A stretch of DNA of 64,000 nt, taken from Bradyrhizobium yuanmingense. GTDB lineage: Bacteria; Pseudomonadota; Alphaproteobacteria; Rhizobiales; Xanthobacteraceae. The stretch is taken from contig NZ_FMAE01000004.1 of assembly GCF_900094575.1 (NCBI RefSeq), forward strand, positions 434,001 to 498,000, given 5' to 3'. The notes beneath the pieces are model-generated. The model did not search any database, was not told the origin of the DNA, and worked only from the letters and a program-made list of their open reading frames with translations. Made by a program: the position numbers and the translations under genes. Below, piece after piece: positions 27,547-36,416 of this stretch (within the stretch, counting starts at the first letter, position 1; the number at the start of each line of letters is the position of its first letter).

Positions 27547-28014
27547 ATGCGGGCCGAAGCTGATCCGGAATTTGCGCCGATTGCCGAGCGCATCCACGCC
27601 AATATCGGCCGGCAGGGTTTCATGAACCTGGTCGGCGCCGAGCTCTCCGAATTGTCGCGCGGCACCTGCACCATCGCCGTGGAGCGCCGGCCGGAGCTGT
27701 TACAGCAGCACGGCTTCTTCCATGGCGGCGTCACCGCCTTCCTGGTCGACAACGCCACCACGATCGCAGCCGCCACGTCGCGCGGCCAGCCGGCGCTGAC
27801 GGCGGAATACAAGCTCAATCTGTTGTCGCCCGCGGTCGGCGAGAAGCTGATCTGCCGCGCCCGGGTGATCAAGCCGGGCCGCCAGGTCGCGGTGGTCGCC
27901 GCCGACGTGTTCTGCGTCAGCGACGGCGTCGAGAAGCATACGGCCACCGCGCTGGCCTCGATCGCGATGCTGAGCGAGGACGTCGCTGCCAAAACGAAAA
28001 GCCCGGCCGCGTGA
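27547..28014 (+). CDS. PaaI-family hotdog thioesterase
   Basis: A 155-residue single hotdog-fold protein. The active-site segment is QHGFFHGGVTAFLVDNATTI, the PaaI/4-hydroxybenzoyl-CoA-thioesterase pattern HGGxxxxLxD. Such enzymes hydrolyse acyl- or aryl-CoA thioesters in the cytoplasm. Co-transcribed with the TetR gene upstream; a terminator hairpin overlaps its last codons. Confidence 0.87.
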   Translation: MRAEADPEFAPIAERIHANIGRQGFMNLVGAELSELSRGTCTIAVERRPELLQQHGFFHGGVTAFLVDNATTIAAATSRGQPALTAEYKLNLLSPAVGEKLICRARVIKPGRQVAVVAADVFCVSDGVEKHTATALASIAMLSEDVAAKTKSPAA

Positions 28015-28028
28015 GGCAGCCGGGCTTT
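27998..28028 (+). terminator. Rho-independent terminator after thioesterase gene
   Basis: Perfect 10-bp stem AAAGCCCGGC / GCCGGGCTTT with an 11-nt loop that contains the thioesterase stop codon. A short T-run ends the right arm. Confidence 0.75.
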
Positions 28029-28089
28029 GATCGGGATCGTCATCCGGGTCTGGTCTTGCGGACCGTCCCGGAATGACGAGTTGAGCTGC

Positions 28090-28689
28090 TTACTTCTCTT
28101 CCGCAGCCGGCGCCGGCGCGACCTCGTCGTGCTGGGCTTCCGGATCGAAGAACTCGCCGGCGGCGGCGATCGCCTCGGCGGCCGCATCGCGATCCTCATT
28201 GCGGGTCGAGATGTCCTCGCCGCGGTTGATGCGCTCGGCCTCGTCCTGGCTGCGGGCAACCGTGACGGTGATCTCGACCTCGACTTCGGGATGAACGGCA
28301 ACGGTGATCGAGTGCTTGCCGATGGTCTTGATCGGCGCGTCGAGCTGGATCTGCGGACGGGCGAGCGAAACGCCGTCGGCTTCGAACGCGAGCACGATGT
28401 CACGCACGTTGACCGAGCCGAACAGCTGGCCGGCTTCCGAGGCCTGGCGGATCACGATGATGTTCTTGCCCTCGATCTTCTCGGCGACCTTGGACGCCTC
28501 GGCCTTCGAGGCGAGGTTGCGCGCTTCGAGCTCGGCCTTCATGCCGTCATACTTGGCCCGGTTGTCGGCGGTGGCGCGCAGCGCCTTGCCGCGCTTGAGC
28601 AGGAAATTGCGAGCGTAGCCGTCGCGAACCTTCACGACTTCGCCCATCTGGCCGAGCTTGTTGACGCGTTCCAGCAAAATGACTTCCAT
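28090..28689 (-). CDS. rplI: 50S ribosomal protein L9
   Basis: A 199-residue L9. The N-terminal domain [20 protein letters not shown] and [17 protein letters not shown] are canonical; the C-terminal domain continues to an alphaproteobacterial Glu/Ala-rich extension ([16 protein letters not shown]). It binds 23S rRNA. A strong AAAGGAG ribosome site precedes it. It belongs to the rpsF-rpsR-DUF2232-rplI operon that the island has divided. Confidence 0.97.
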   Translation of the reverse strand: MEVILLERVNKLGQMGEVVKVRDGYARNFLLKRGKALRATADNRAKYDGMKAELEARNLASKAEASKVAEKIEGKNIIVIRQASEAGQLFGSVNVRDIVLAFEADGVSLARPQIQLDAPIKTIGKHSITVAVHPEVEVEITVTVARSQDEAERINRGEDISTRNEDRDAAAEAIAAAGEFFDPEAQHDEVAPAPAAEEK

Positions 28690-28740
28690 ATTCGTTCTCC
28701 TTTTGAAGTGCTCTCGAAGGTTTCAGTTTCGGGGTTGAAC

Positions 28741-29718
28741 TCAAGGTGTAGGCAGTGGCGGCGGCTGCCGGCTGCGCAGGAAGCGTTCGCGCAAGCCAAA
28801 CAAGGCATCCGCAAGCCCAAGGATTACCATCGCGACCACGGGCCATCCGAACACGACCACGGCGGCGTAGGTCGAGCCGAGCCAGAACGTGCGGCCGTTC
28901 AGCGCGAGCGTCAGCGTATGCAATACGGCGAAACCGGCCAGCGCATAACTCATCATCAGCGCGGCGGTGGCGATCTGCGCCACGATGCCAAGCAGCCCCC
29001 CGGTGAAGCAGAAGGCGAGGGAGATGCACAGCACCACCAGCGTCATCTGCGGCAGCTCGGTGGTCTTGAGGTCCGGCCAGGGACGGCGCAGCCGGCCCGA
29101 CGTCGCGGTCACCTTGGCGCTGAGCCAGAGGTTGAGAGTGAGCGTCATCGTCGCGGCAATCGTGGCGGCGGCGGGTGCGATGCGCACCAGCGCGTCGACG
29201 AACTGGCTGGCTTCGCCCGAAGTTTGCGGGTCGGTGGCGCGCAGGAGGCGCGTCAGGCCACGGCGCAACGTGCCGGTGATGGTCTCCGCGTCGGTCCCGA
29301 GAGTGAGCAAAGCGGCCATCGTGGTCAGCGTCGCGAAGCCTGCAATCCAGAGCAGGATGCGGCCGACCGGGTACCACTCGACGTCCGGCTCCGCGGAGGG
29401 CGCTGTGCCGGTGGCAGGCGCGGCGCTTCCCACCTGACGTCCGAGCAGGACGAGATGGCCGAGCCACCACGCCGGCAACGCGACGGTGACGGCGAAGGCG
29501 ATGCAGTAGGGCAGGCCGAACAGGGCGCCGAGGCCGATCGCGGCGGCGATGCCGCCGAGGCTCGCGCAAAGCGGGCCCCAGCCGATCGCGGCGACCATCA
29601 GGGGGAGCGGAGCGAGATAGAACAGGACGAGCGCGATCAGCGCCCCCGAGATGATCGAGGCGAACATCAGGGCCGACGCAGCGCCGGCGATCAAGGCTAT
29701 CAGTGCAAAGGCCATCAT
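28741..29718 (-). CDS. DUF2232 membrane protein of the ribosomal operon
   Basis: A 325-residue multi-pass protein with about eight hydrophobic segments, opening MMAFALIALIAGAASALMF. DUF2232 proteins are encoded between rpsR and rplI in alphaproteobacteria; the function is unknown. Its stop lies about 50 nt before rplI. Only 18 bp separate its start from the 13-bp repeat that ends the island, and its AAGGGAG ribosome site lies in that short stretch. Confidence 0.85.
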   Translation of the reverse strand: MMAFALIALIAGAASALMFASIISGALIALVLFYLAPLPLMVAAIGWGPLCASLGGIAAAIGLGALFGLPYCIAFAVTVALPAWWLGHLVLLGRQVGSAAPATGTAPSAEPDVEWYPVGRILLWIAGFATLTTMAALLTLGTDAETITGTLRRGLTRLLRATDPQTSGEASQFVDALVRIAPAAATIAATMTLTLNLWLSAKVTATSGRLRRPWPDLKTTELPQMTLVVLCISLAFCFTGGLLGIVAQIATAALMMSYALAGFAVLHTLTLALNGRTFWLGSTYAAVVVFGWPVVAMVILGLADALFGLRERFLRSRQPPPLPTP

Positions 29719-29736
29719 CAGCTGTCCCGCTCCCTT

Positions 29737-29749
29737 CGAGCGGTTAGAG
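29737..29749 (+). repeat. Putative attL core
   Basis: CGAGCGGTTAGAG, identical and in the same orientation as the copy at 51761-51773. It lies 18 bp upstream of the DUF2232 start. Confidence 0.75.
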
Positions 29750-29806
29750 CGAGACCAGCAAGAACGCTAGTGTTATCAGAGGTTTATGCGGATCAGCTCA
29801 CGCTCT

Positions 29807-29826
29807 GTAGCGGAAACCGTAGCAGA
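29807..29826 (+). repeat. Possible integrase arm-type site, left
   Basis: GTAGC-N6-CGTAGCAGA. A matching GTAGC-N5-CGTAGCAGA lies inside the opposite end (51658-51676), each 60-85 bp from its att core. This symmetry suggests binding sites for the integrase or excisionase. Confidence 0.45.
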
Positions 29827-29916
29827 TACCTCAGCTCGCCCAACTCCAAAACGAGTGCGGCCCCTCACGGGAGCCGCAAACCAGTGCCGGCCTTCTAACC
29901 AATCCCGTGTCGACAT

Positions 29917-29965
29917 TCAACGCCCAATCTCATGGCTGGCGTCGAGCAGACCTTGAGGGTTCCTG
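29917..29965 (-). pseudogene. Integrase C-terminal remnant
   Basis: Reading the minus strand gives GTLQGLLDASHEIGR followed by a stop, clearly homologous to the last residues of the intact integrase (GTFDDLLNAAHQIGR). Similarity continues about 25 nt past the stop (GGATTGGTTAGAAG versus GGATGTGGCTGGAAG). Upstream of the Gly the similarity ends at once. It is the expected position for an integrase gene, next to the att core, so it marks an older or replaced integrase. Confidence 0.7.
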
Positions 29966-30514
29966 CGTCGATCGGGAGGCGCGGCAGACTGCGTCCCCTG
30001 GGTGCCTCAAGATCTTAGGTAAGATTGCTTGCGGCTAATCGCTGGCCGAGTTCGTATGCAAGGCAAGCGGCATTCCGATGCCATCCTAAGCGACGTCAAC
30101 ATGCAGTGGGGCAAGATCGCGATCGAGATGCGGGAGAAGTACCCCGATTATTTCCGGGTCGGCTGGAAGTAAGGCTGCGCCGAAGCCAAGATCATTCTCC
30201 AGGACCAGGGGCTGCAGAAGGGCTGTGCCGGTTATCGCGAACGGCAAAGCCGGCGAGCGCTCCGCGCTGAGGACCCCAGACCCCGGCGGCGCGGGGCGGG
30301 CGGACGTGTCAGTCCCAAAGCCCCCAGTTTTGAGGCCCCATGCCGATCGCCGCAGCATCCAAAAGGCCGATTGTAGCGAGCGCTTCGCGCCAGTATCAGA
30401 ACTCCTCGCCGGCCGAAGCCAACCGGCGCGGCGCAAGTCAGCGGGGCACTGATGCAAGAAGGCACATCTCGAACGCGGTGCGGCCATCGAAGGCTAAGTG
30501 GAGTGCCTTAACCC
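29966..30514. other. Decayed non-coding stretch at island left end
   Basis: No convincing gene. A 38-codon plus-strand frame (30056-30172) encodes a natural-looking peptide including MQWGKIAIEMREKYPDYFRV. The same frame continues past its stop with sensible codons, so it may be a gene relic broken by a nonsense change. Confidence 0.4.
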
Positions 30515-30859
30515 ATGGCCCGCCGCAAGGACGTCTACGTCTCCCGCAAGGTCGGCAAATACCGCGTCGGCATGTGGCTCCCGCTCAAGAACCTCATTGG
30601 CTTGGGCTTTCTCATCTTCTTGGGCCTCGCCTTCTACGGCATCTTCCTCGGTCAAAACCGGGCCGCGAGCAACAAGGAGTTCGAATCCTTCCCGCCGCTC
30701 GTCGATATCGCACCGTACACCTGCACTGAGGATCGCGATCGGATGCCGGACGGCCTGAAGTCCTACAGCCGCCGCTGCTGGTCTTCTCAGCGCAATGCGC
30801 GAGGGGACATCCGCTATAGAGCGGTCGGGGATGACGTCATCATCAAGGCCAAACCTTGA
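30515..30859 (+). CDS. Hypothetical single-pass membrane protein, 114 aa
   Basis: Starts MARRKDVYVSRKVGKYRVGM, followed by one strong transmembrane helix (LIGLGFLIFLGLAFYGIFLG, residues ~27-48) and a polar C-terminal domain with two Cys. The basic N-terminus predicts a cytoplasmic start and an outside C-terminus. No family recognised. It lies in the decayed left part of the island without an obvious partner. Confidence 0.55.
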   Translation: MARRKDVYVSRKVGKYRVGMWLPLKNLIGLGFLIFLGLAFYGIFLGQNRAASNKEFESFPPLVDIAPYTCTEDRDRMPDGLKSYSRRCWSSQRNARGDIRYRAVGDDVIIKAKP

Positions 30860-31466
30860 TGCGCCCGGCCGCGATCCAGTCCTGGGTTGCCGTCCGTTCT
30901 TGATCCAGGTCAATGAATTGCGTGAGCCGTTCGTGACCTTATCCGTCCGAGTGTAGCATGCGCTCCGCGCTAACCGATTCGATGCTTGTGCTTGCCGGCG
31001 GCCGGCTTGGATCTGGCTGGCCGCAATGAGACCTCGGCCTCTGCAGGTAGCCGCTGGCGCCTCGATCACGTAGCGGACGGCGTGGCGCCTACGGTCGGTG
31101 AAGACCGCCCTGACTCCCAGGCGTAGCCGCGTTGCTGTTGCGATCCGGGGCCGAAGCGCTTCCAGACCTCGGACCCGATCTCGAACTTCGACTCGATGAT
31201 GCTCATGGGTGTCCCGTCGGGTAGATCTGGCCGATAAAGGACCTTCTTCGCACACAGAAACCGTATGAGTGGCAAACGCTACGCGCTGATCTCAATGACA
31301 GTCGGCAGCCGGGCCGTTTGGATCATGGCGAGCTGGCGGATGATGTGGGCGGAGCCGGGGAAGATTTTCGTGCAGGGGATGACCGGCGAGCTGAAGCCTA
31401 CCGGTCCGGTCAGGACCAATAGGCCCAGGTCGACGTGCGCGAGCTGGTGAATAGCCTATAGTAAGA
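30860..31466. other. Island stretch without a confident gene
   Basis: Short frames exist on both strands (for example 31066-31275 minus, 69 codons) but none has a ribosome site plus plausible composition. The region looks like eroded accessory DNA. Confidence 0.4.
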
Positions 31467-31730
31467 TCAGGCGTAGATGGAGGGGGCAGTGACCTGCGGC
31501 TTCACAGTCGCCCGCACCCCCGTTCGCACGTGCCGGCCGCCGACCGCCTCGACGACCACCCGCAGCTCTTTGCCGAACGCGCGGCGCATGCCATGCGTCA
31601 GCACGCCGAAGCGGTCCGTGATCAGGAGGTCAAGTTCGTGCAAGGGCGAACGCCCCTGCCGGCGAGCTGCCTCGATGATCACGAGGCAGGCGGGTTCTTG
31701 AAGGAAGGCGCGAATCTGACGGGAGGTCAT
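31467..31730 (-). CDS. Hypothetical protein, 87 aa
   Basis: Begins MTSRQIRAFLQEPACLVIIE, rich in Arg and Val, no signal or membrane helix. The central part (LHELDLLITDRFGVLTHGM) has a natural alpha/beta pattern. It lies 89 nt behind another small minus-strand gene, perhaps as a pair. No family recognised. Confidence 0.4.
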   Translation of the reverse strand: MTSRQIRAFLQEPACLVIIEAARRQGRSPLHELDLLITDRFGVLTHGMRRAFGKELRVVVEAVGGRHVRTGVRATVKPQVTAPSIYA

Positions 31731-31819
31731 GGGAGCGAATCTCCGATTGAAGGGGCGCTGGACATACGCCCTTCTGAAGCGCTGCCAAGGGGGGCTGCCA
31801 ACTATTTCGACTAGACCCC

Positions 31820-32104
31820 CTAGCGTTTGCTGCGCCGCGTCAGAAAATTCATAGGGTCGTCCGGGAAAATCGTCTCCAGAAGGAAGCTGTCTCCGGCGTG
31901 CCGGAGCTTGTTGGTCCGGAAGAGGGCTATCAGCTTCAGCGCCTCCTCAGCGGGCGCAGTCATGCAAATATTGACCTCCGCGGACGTCGTCAGAATCACC
32001 GACATCGGCTTCGGGTGGATGGCGCCGACCTCGACATTAGGGCCATCGTTAGGAATGCGTCGAGGTAATTGGTCGTTTCGCTTTCCTTGTGTCTTCGGGA
32101 CCAA
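31820..32104 (-). CDS. Hypothetical protein, 94 aa
   Basis: Starts MVPKTQGKRNDQLPRRIPND. The segment VILTTSAEVNICMTAPAEEA followed by LKLIALFRTNKLRHAGD looks like a small folded domain. It is divergent from the methylase gene and shares its upstream region. It could be a controller of the restriction pair, but no HTH is evident. Confidence 0.4.
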   Translation of the reverse strand: MVPKTQGKRNDQLPRRIPNDGPNVEVGAIHPKPMSVILTTSAEVNICMTAPAEEALKLIALFRTNKLRHAGDSFLLETIFPDDPMNFLTRRSKR

Positions 32105-32287
32105 CGTCCAGTCGGTGCAGATGCCGGCGAAGAGTGGCCGACGAGGGCTCTCGGTGTAGGTCGTTGACGGCAGCCCAGAACGTTCACGGGCGTGCGTCTC
32201 AGCCCGACCCTCAGCCGGGACGGTGGTCCCCTAAGCGATTGACCACGCTGAGCTTTTTCGTCGCCGCAATTAAGGTAATAGAATCAT

Positions 32288-32299
32288 AAGCTTAAGCTT
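32288..32299. promoter_or_regulatory. 12-bp palindrome in methylase promoter region
   Basis: AAGCTTAAGCTT is a perfect palindrome 48 bp before the methylase GTG. It sits where a controller of the restriction genes could bind. It may be coincidental. Confidence 0.3.
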
Positions 32300-32347
32300 G
32301 TTCATTGCGTCGCGTGATCGTATGGTGGTGAGTCGGGGAGGGCTGAC

Positions 32348-35329
32348 GTGGGACGACGGGTAGTGGAGACGCAGGACGCATCGTTGCAGCGCCGCCTGGG
32401 CGCTCTTGCGGCACGTCTCGGCTATGCCGGGCTCCCGACCTTCTTCACCCCCGACCGGGTCACTGGGCGCGCTAACCACGTGATCCGGCAGGCGCTGACG
32501 AGCATGGGAATCTCCGGGATTCTTTCGCTTGAGGACGGTTTTCGGCCATCAACTCTGAAGCCTATCATTTACCTGGCAGCTGCAGGCAGTGGCGCGGAAA
32601 TCGAGGCGATCCGTCGTGATGTTTGGAGCCAGGGCGTTGCGCCTTTCCTGCTGATCGTTACGCCGGATACAGTGGAGGTATGTAGCGGGTTTGAGCCGCC
32701 CAGCGCGGCGGCCAAGCAAGTCGCGTTCGACCCCGACGCCGAGGCCCTCCCGCGCGACCTTGAAGACTTCTCCAGCCGGCGCATCTCTTCGAGCGTGACT
32801 TGGGGAAATCTGGACCTGCACAGGGAAAGCAGCGTCGACAACGCATTGGTGGATGCAATCGAGGCGCTGAACGACCGCGCTCGGGCCCACTTTCCCGAAT
32901 TCGAGAACGACCGTGATCTCATCAATGCGTTGATTGGTAAATTCATCTACATCTATGTTCTGATCGACAGGGGAATTCTCACTCCTTCATGGCTGGCTGA
33001 GAAGCTTGAGGGCGGTGACCAATCCGTCGTTGAAGCCCTGTTTTCGAGTGACGTCCACCGGCAGTCGACATCATGGACGGCTGCTTCGGCCGTGGCTGCG
33101 TTTGCAGCCGTCGACGGCGCAATCAACGGCTCGGTTTTTCTTCTTTCCGAAGAGCAGATCGCCCGCATTCCGGACGGGCTCTGTCACTTAATTCACAGAG
33201 TCATCCGCGGCGGCGAGGTGCTGCTTGGTGCGGAAAGTCAGCCCAGCTTCTTCAACGTGTCCTTCAACGTTCTCAGGACCGAAACCGTTTCGGCGATCTA
33301 CGAACGCTTTGTCAGCATTGAAGACGGAGAGAAGAGGAGGGACGACGGCGTATTCTACACGCCTCCCCACCTGGCTGACCACGTCCTCGACCGGCTGGAA
33401 GCGGTCAGTCCGATCACCGCGAACTCACGTATTGTGGATCCTGCCGCTGGCTCGGGCATCTTTCTGGTGGGCGCCTTTCGCAGGGTGATGGAGGCGAACG
33501 TTCCTGAAGGAGGGTGGACGCCGACCCACATCGACCGAGCCAAGAAACTCCTGCTCTCCACCATTCATGGCATCGAGAAGCATCCCCAGGCGGCGAACGT
33601 CTGTCGCTTCAGCCTTTACCTGACGCTGCTCGAGTATGTGGGAAGGGCGACGATCGAAGAGCTGATCCGGGCGGCTGGCGCGGAGAAGTTTCTGCCTGAT
33701 CTGTCGAAGAACATCGTTTGCGCAGATGCATTTGCCCTCCCCGAGGCGGAAGAAAGGTATTCGCATGTCGTCGGTAATCCGCCGTGGTCTATGACCGGTG
33801 GACAGCGGGACCGGTCCAACCGGACCGGCGACCGGAAGGAAACAGGAGCCGACATCGAAGCCTTCAAGGCTGGATTGAAGACCTTGAGGATTTCGTACGC
33901 GCATGATCGCTTGTGCGATCTTTTCACTTGGCTCGCCTTGCTGCGGCTCGCCGATCGAGGTGCGGCGGTGGCGCTGGTGATCAATGCGAAGTCGGTGATT
34001 GGCCGCCACGCCAACAGATTCTCCCATTGCCTTGCGAGCCGGGCAACGATCCGCTGGACTGGCAATCTCTCGCACCTTCGGCGCAAGCTGTTCGTTGGGG
34101 TGGAGGCCTCCGCTTTCGTTTTCGTGGCGCTGAACAGGCCGCCTACGGGCACCGATCGGGTGGAGACCTACCGACCTCTTCTTTCCTCTCTTCCTACTGG
34201 GCGCCGGCGCGAGATTTGGAGTCTTCTCGCCTCCCAGTCCGACATCCAAGTCCAGCGTTCGCAGGACCTCCAACGAGGCGCCAACGGTTGGTTCACGCAG
34301 ACGATGCTGAGTGAATTCGACCGCCGCATGCGGGAGGCGCTGGAGGTCTGGTCGGTCTCCGAGGAGCGCACGTTCGGAGATTTCGTTCAGCGTTCGAACC
34401 TGGTCATCAGCAAGGGTGGGAGCCCCAAAGAGACCGGGGTCGCGCGGTCTGATCGAACCGGGACGGCTCAAGCACACCCGCTTTCGCGGAGTGAGTTCGC
34501 CCGGGTGACGGCGGAGTACCGCGGGTATTATGCGGGCAACGTGATTCTGATCCCCCGTAGCATGAAGGAAGCGACGTTCTGGCCCGACCCGGTGGCCTAC
34601 CCGTCAACCTTCAACGGCCTCATTCCGGCGAGCCAGTACGAGGATTTGAAGAGGTCGGCCCGCAAACTCGGGCATACGGAAAAGTTTGATCCCAAGCTCG
34701 TGGCGGGCTTGCTGGCGTATTTGAATTCAACTGTCGTGAAGTACTTCGCGTCCCTGTTCGGCGCGAGCTTCCTAATGGACCAGGCGAGGCTCGAAAAGAA
34801 CGATCTTCTTTCCCTTCCTTGTCCGTTTGAGGGGCCAAACGACGAGTCGCTGCTCGCCCTGGGGAAGGTTGAGGACGTCGACAGTGCCATTCTCGATGCG
34901 ATGGAGGCGGGCAGCGACTTCCGGAAGGCGTTCAAAGAATTTGCGGTCTTCCGTAGGTATTTTGCCAATGCGCAAATCCCGAAAGATAGTTTGAAGCGTC
35001 CCTCATCGGAAGCGGTCAAGACCTACATGACGCGCCTGGTGGCGGAACTTCAATCGTCGTTCGATGCCAAGCGCAAGGTGCGCGCCACGACATCACACGA
35101 CGGCAGCGAACGGACCTACGTCATCATCGCGATCGGCAAGCGTGAAGGCGCAGCGCCGGCTCCGGGCCACTTCGAAGGGCAGTTTCTGGGCAACTCGCTC
35201 GTGACGTACGACGCTGAACTTGAAACGTCGGTGATTGCGAAGGCCCCGTCCAGGAGCGCTTGGACCATCGATCAGGCCGTGGCGGACGCTGCCGCCCTGT
35301 CGAGAGAAATAAGAGGAAGCCACGCATGA
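32348..35329 (+). CDS. N6-adenine DNA methyltransferase of a restriction-modification-type system
   Basis: A 993-residue protein from a GTG start with GGGGAGGG upstream. An N-terminal domain of ~150 residues resembles the nuclease/recognition lead of type IIG enzymes but lacks a D...ExK triad. The methylase core has motif I VDPAAGSGIFLVGAF near residue 363 and motif IV VVGNPPWSM near 476 (NPPW, adenine N6 class). A long C-terminal target-recognition-like part follows. The stop overlaps the start of a PD-(D/E)xK gene (ATGA), so the two form an operon. Expected role: defence against incoming DNA. Confidence 0.85.
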   Translation: MGRRVVETQDASLQRRLGALAARLGYAGLPTFFTPDRVTGRANHVIRQALTSMGISGILSLEDGFRPSTLKPIIYLAAAGSGAEIEAIRRDVWSQGVAPFLLIVTPDTVEVCSGFEPPSAAAKQVAFDPDAEALPRDLEDFSSRRISSSVTWGNLDLHRESSVDNALVDAIEALNDRARAHFPEFENDRDLINALIGKFIYIYVLIDRGILTPSWLAEKLEGGDQSVVEALFSSDVHRQSTSWTAASAVAAFAAVDGAINGSVFLLSEEQIARIPDGLCHLIHRVIRGGEVLLGAESQPSFFNVSFNVLRTETVSAIYERFVSIEDGEKRRDDGVFYTPPHLADHVLDRLEAVSPITANSRIVDPAAGSGIFLVGAFRRVMEANVPEGGWTPTHIDRAKKLLLSTIHGIEKHPQAANVCRFSLYLTLLEYVGRATIEELIRAAGAEKFLPDLSKNIVCADAFALPEAEERYSHVVGNPPWSMTGGQRDRSNRTGDRKETGADIEAFKAGLKTLRISYAHDRLCDLFTWLALLRLADRGAAVALVINAKSVIGRHANRFSHCLASRATIRWTGNLSHLRRKLFVGVEASAFVFVALNRPPTGTDRVETYRPLLSSLPTGRRREIWSLLASQSDIQVQRSQDLQRGANGWFTQTMLSEFDRRMREALEVWSVSEERTFGDFVQRSNLVISKGGSPKETGVARSDRTGTAQAHPLSRSEFARVTAEYRGYYAGNVILIPRSMKEATFWPDPVAYPSTFNGLIPASQYEDLKRSARKLGHTEKFDPKLVAGLLAYLNSTVVKYFASLFGASFLMDQARLEKNDLLSLPCPFEGPNDESLLALGKVEDVDSAILDAMEAGSDFRKAFKEFAVFRRYFANAQIPKDSLKRPSSEAVKTYMTRLVAELQSSFDAKRKVRATTSHDGSERTYVIIAIGKREGAAPAPGHFEGQFLGNSLVTYDAELETSVIAKAPSRSAWTIDQAVADAAALSREIRGSHA

Positions 35330-36060
35330 AGATGCACCCGGCCGCGCTGATCGGGCCTCCGCCTCAGGTGGACGAGTGGGCGACTTTCCTCGCGAATGCC
35401 ATTGCGGGTGTGAGGGCGGCTTCGGAGCAGATGAGGGCAAGGCGTGCGAAGCATGAGAAGAGGATTGACTGGTTCCGCGACAAGAAGAGCGGCATCCCGC
35501 GCGAGAACTCGGTGACGCGCGCCATTGCGGACGAATTCAAACGATTGAAAGCGCGGCAGGGGATCTCCGGCACCGGCGTTCAGCCGATGGATCTTCGCCA
35601 CATCAGCATCGAATGCGAGGTCCCGCGCCCGTACGACCCCGGCATCAGCGACAAGGCGAAACCGACCGACATCGCATTCTCATTGTTCAAGGATGGCGTG
35701 CTGGACCTTCGGATCGAAGCTAAAACGATCACCTCGATCGCCGACCTAAAGACCTATATCGGTTCAGAAGGATTGCTGCGCTTTGAGGACGGCAGCAATC
35801 CTTACACGGTTGCGCCGTTCGGCGGGATGGTTGCCTACGTTGTCGACGAGGACGCCGACAGTTGGGACAGGAGAATAGCCTCAAGATTGAAGGAAGCGCT
35901 CGGCGCGGAGCGGACATATGTGACGACCATCGGAACGGCCATCCATCAGGTCTCCACACACAACTTTGTGCTGACAACGGACGAGGGGACCGCTGCCTAC
36001 GAAGTTGGTGTAGTTCATCTTGCGATTGAGATCGACGCGGTCCCGTCAAGACGTCCTTAG
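35326..36060 (+). CDS. PD-(D/E)xK-like putative restriction nuclease subunit
   Basis: A 244-residue protein whose ATG overlaps the methylase stop. A predicted helical N-terminal part precedes TDIAFSLFKDGVLDLRIEAK near residues 110-130, which reads as the D...(D/E)xK catalytic core of restriction-fold nucleases. The rest is alpha/beta. No similarity to a named nuclease is obvious. Tight coupling to a methylase that lacks a visible nuclease triad suggests it supplies the cutting activity (inference). Confidence 0.65.
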   Translation: MKMHPAALIGPPPQVDEWATFLANAIAGVRAASEQMRARRAKHEKRIDWFRDKKSGIPRENSVTRAIADEFKRLKARQGISGTGVQPMDLRHISIECEVPRPYDPGISDKAKPTDIAFSLFKDGVLDLRIEAKTITSIADLKTYIGSEGLLRFEDGSNPYTVAPFGGMVAYVVDEDADSWDRRIASRLKEALGAERTYVTTIGTAIHQVSTHNFVLTTDEGTAAYEVGVVHLAIEIDAVPSRRP

Positions 36061-36416
36061 GGTGGATGCGTTTAGTCGAAGGTCGCGGGTCCGCCCCTTG
36101 TGCGTCGTGATCTTCCGGTCCTTAACGTGGGCGACAGATCGATCTCGACCGGGAAGCTCCCGTCGAGAGACTGAATCAGTGTGCCTTGCTAATAATTTCG
36201 TTCCAGCGCAATCGTCATTGATGTCGTGGCCTCGTTCTCGTTCGATCGAGAGCGAGTTCGTTTGAGACGCGGACTGACGATCGAAGTCCGTCAGGATGTC
36301 CCGCATGGGGCGGCCGGCGAGAAGGCGGAAGCGGGGGGCAGCCTCGTTTGCGAGAATATTGACTTGCCTACGCCCAAAGCCAATTTGATGCTTCCAGCCA
36401 CATCCGGACCGGATAT
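36061..36416. other. Intergenic stretch between nuclease and integrase genes
   Basis: Convergent gene ends. No gene is seen. The 25 bases next to the integrase stop resemble those beside the integrase remnant near attL, but no copy of the 13-bp att core was found here. Confidence 0.5.

Noticed and set aside
28027..29898. A 623-codon plus-strand frame over rplI and DUF2232
   Set aside because: Antisense to rplI and crosses the att core; low-complexity composition.
30494..31255. 253-codon minus-strand frame in the island left part
   Set aside because: It covers the better-supported 114-aa membrane-protein gene antisense and is Arg/His-rich without pattern.
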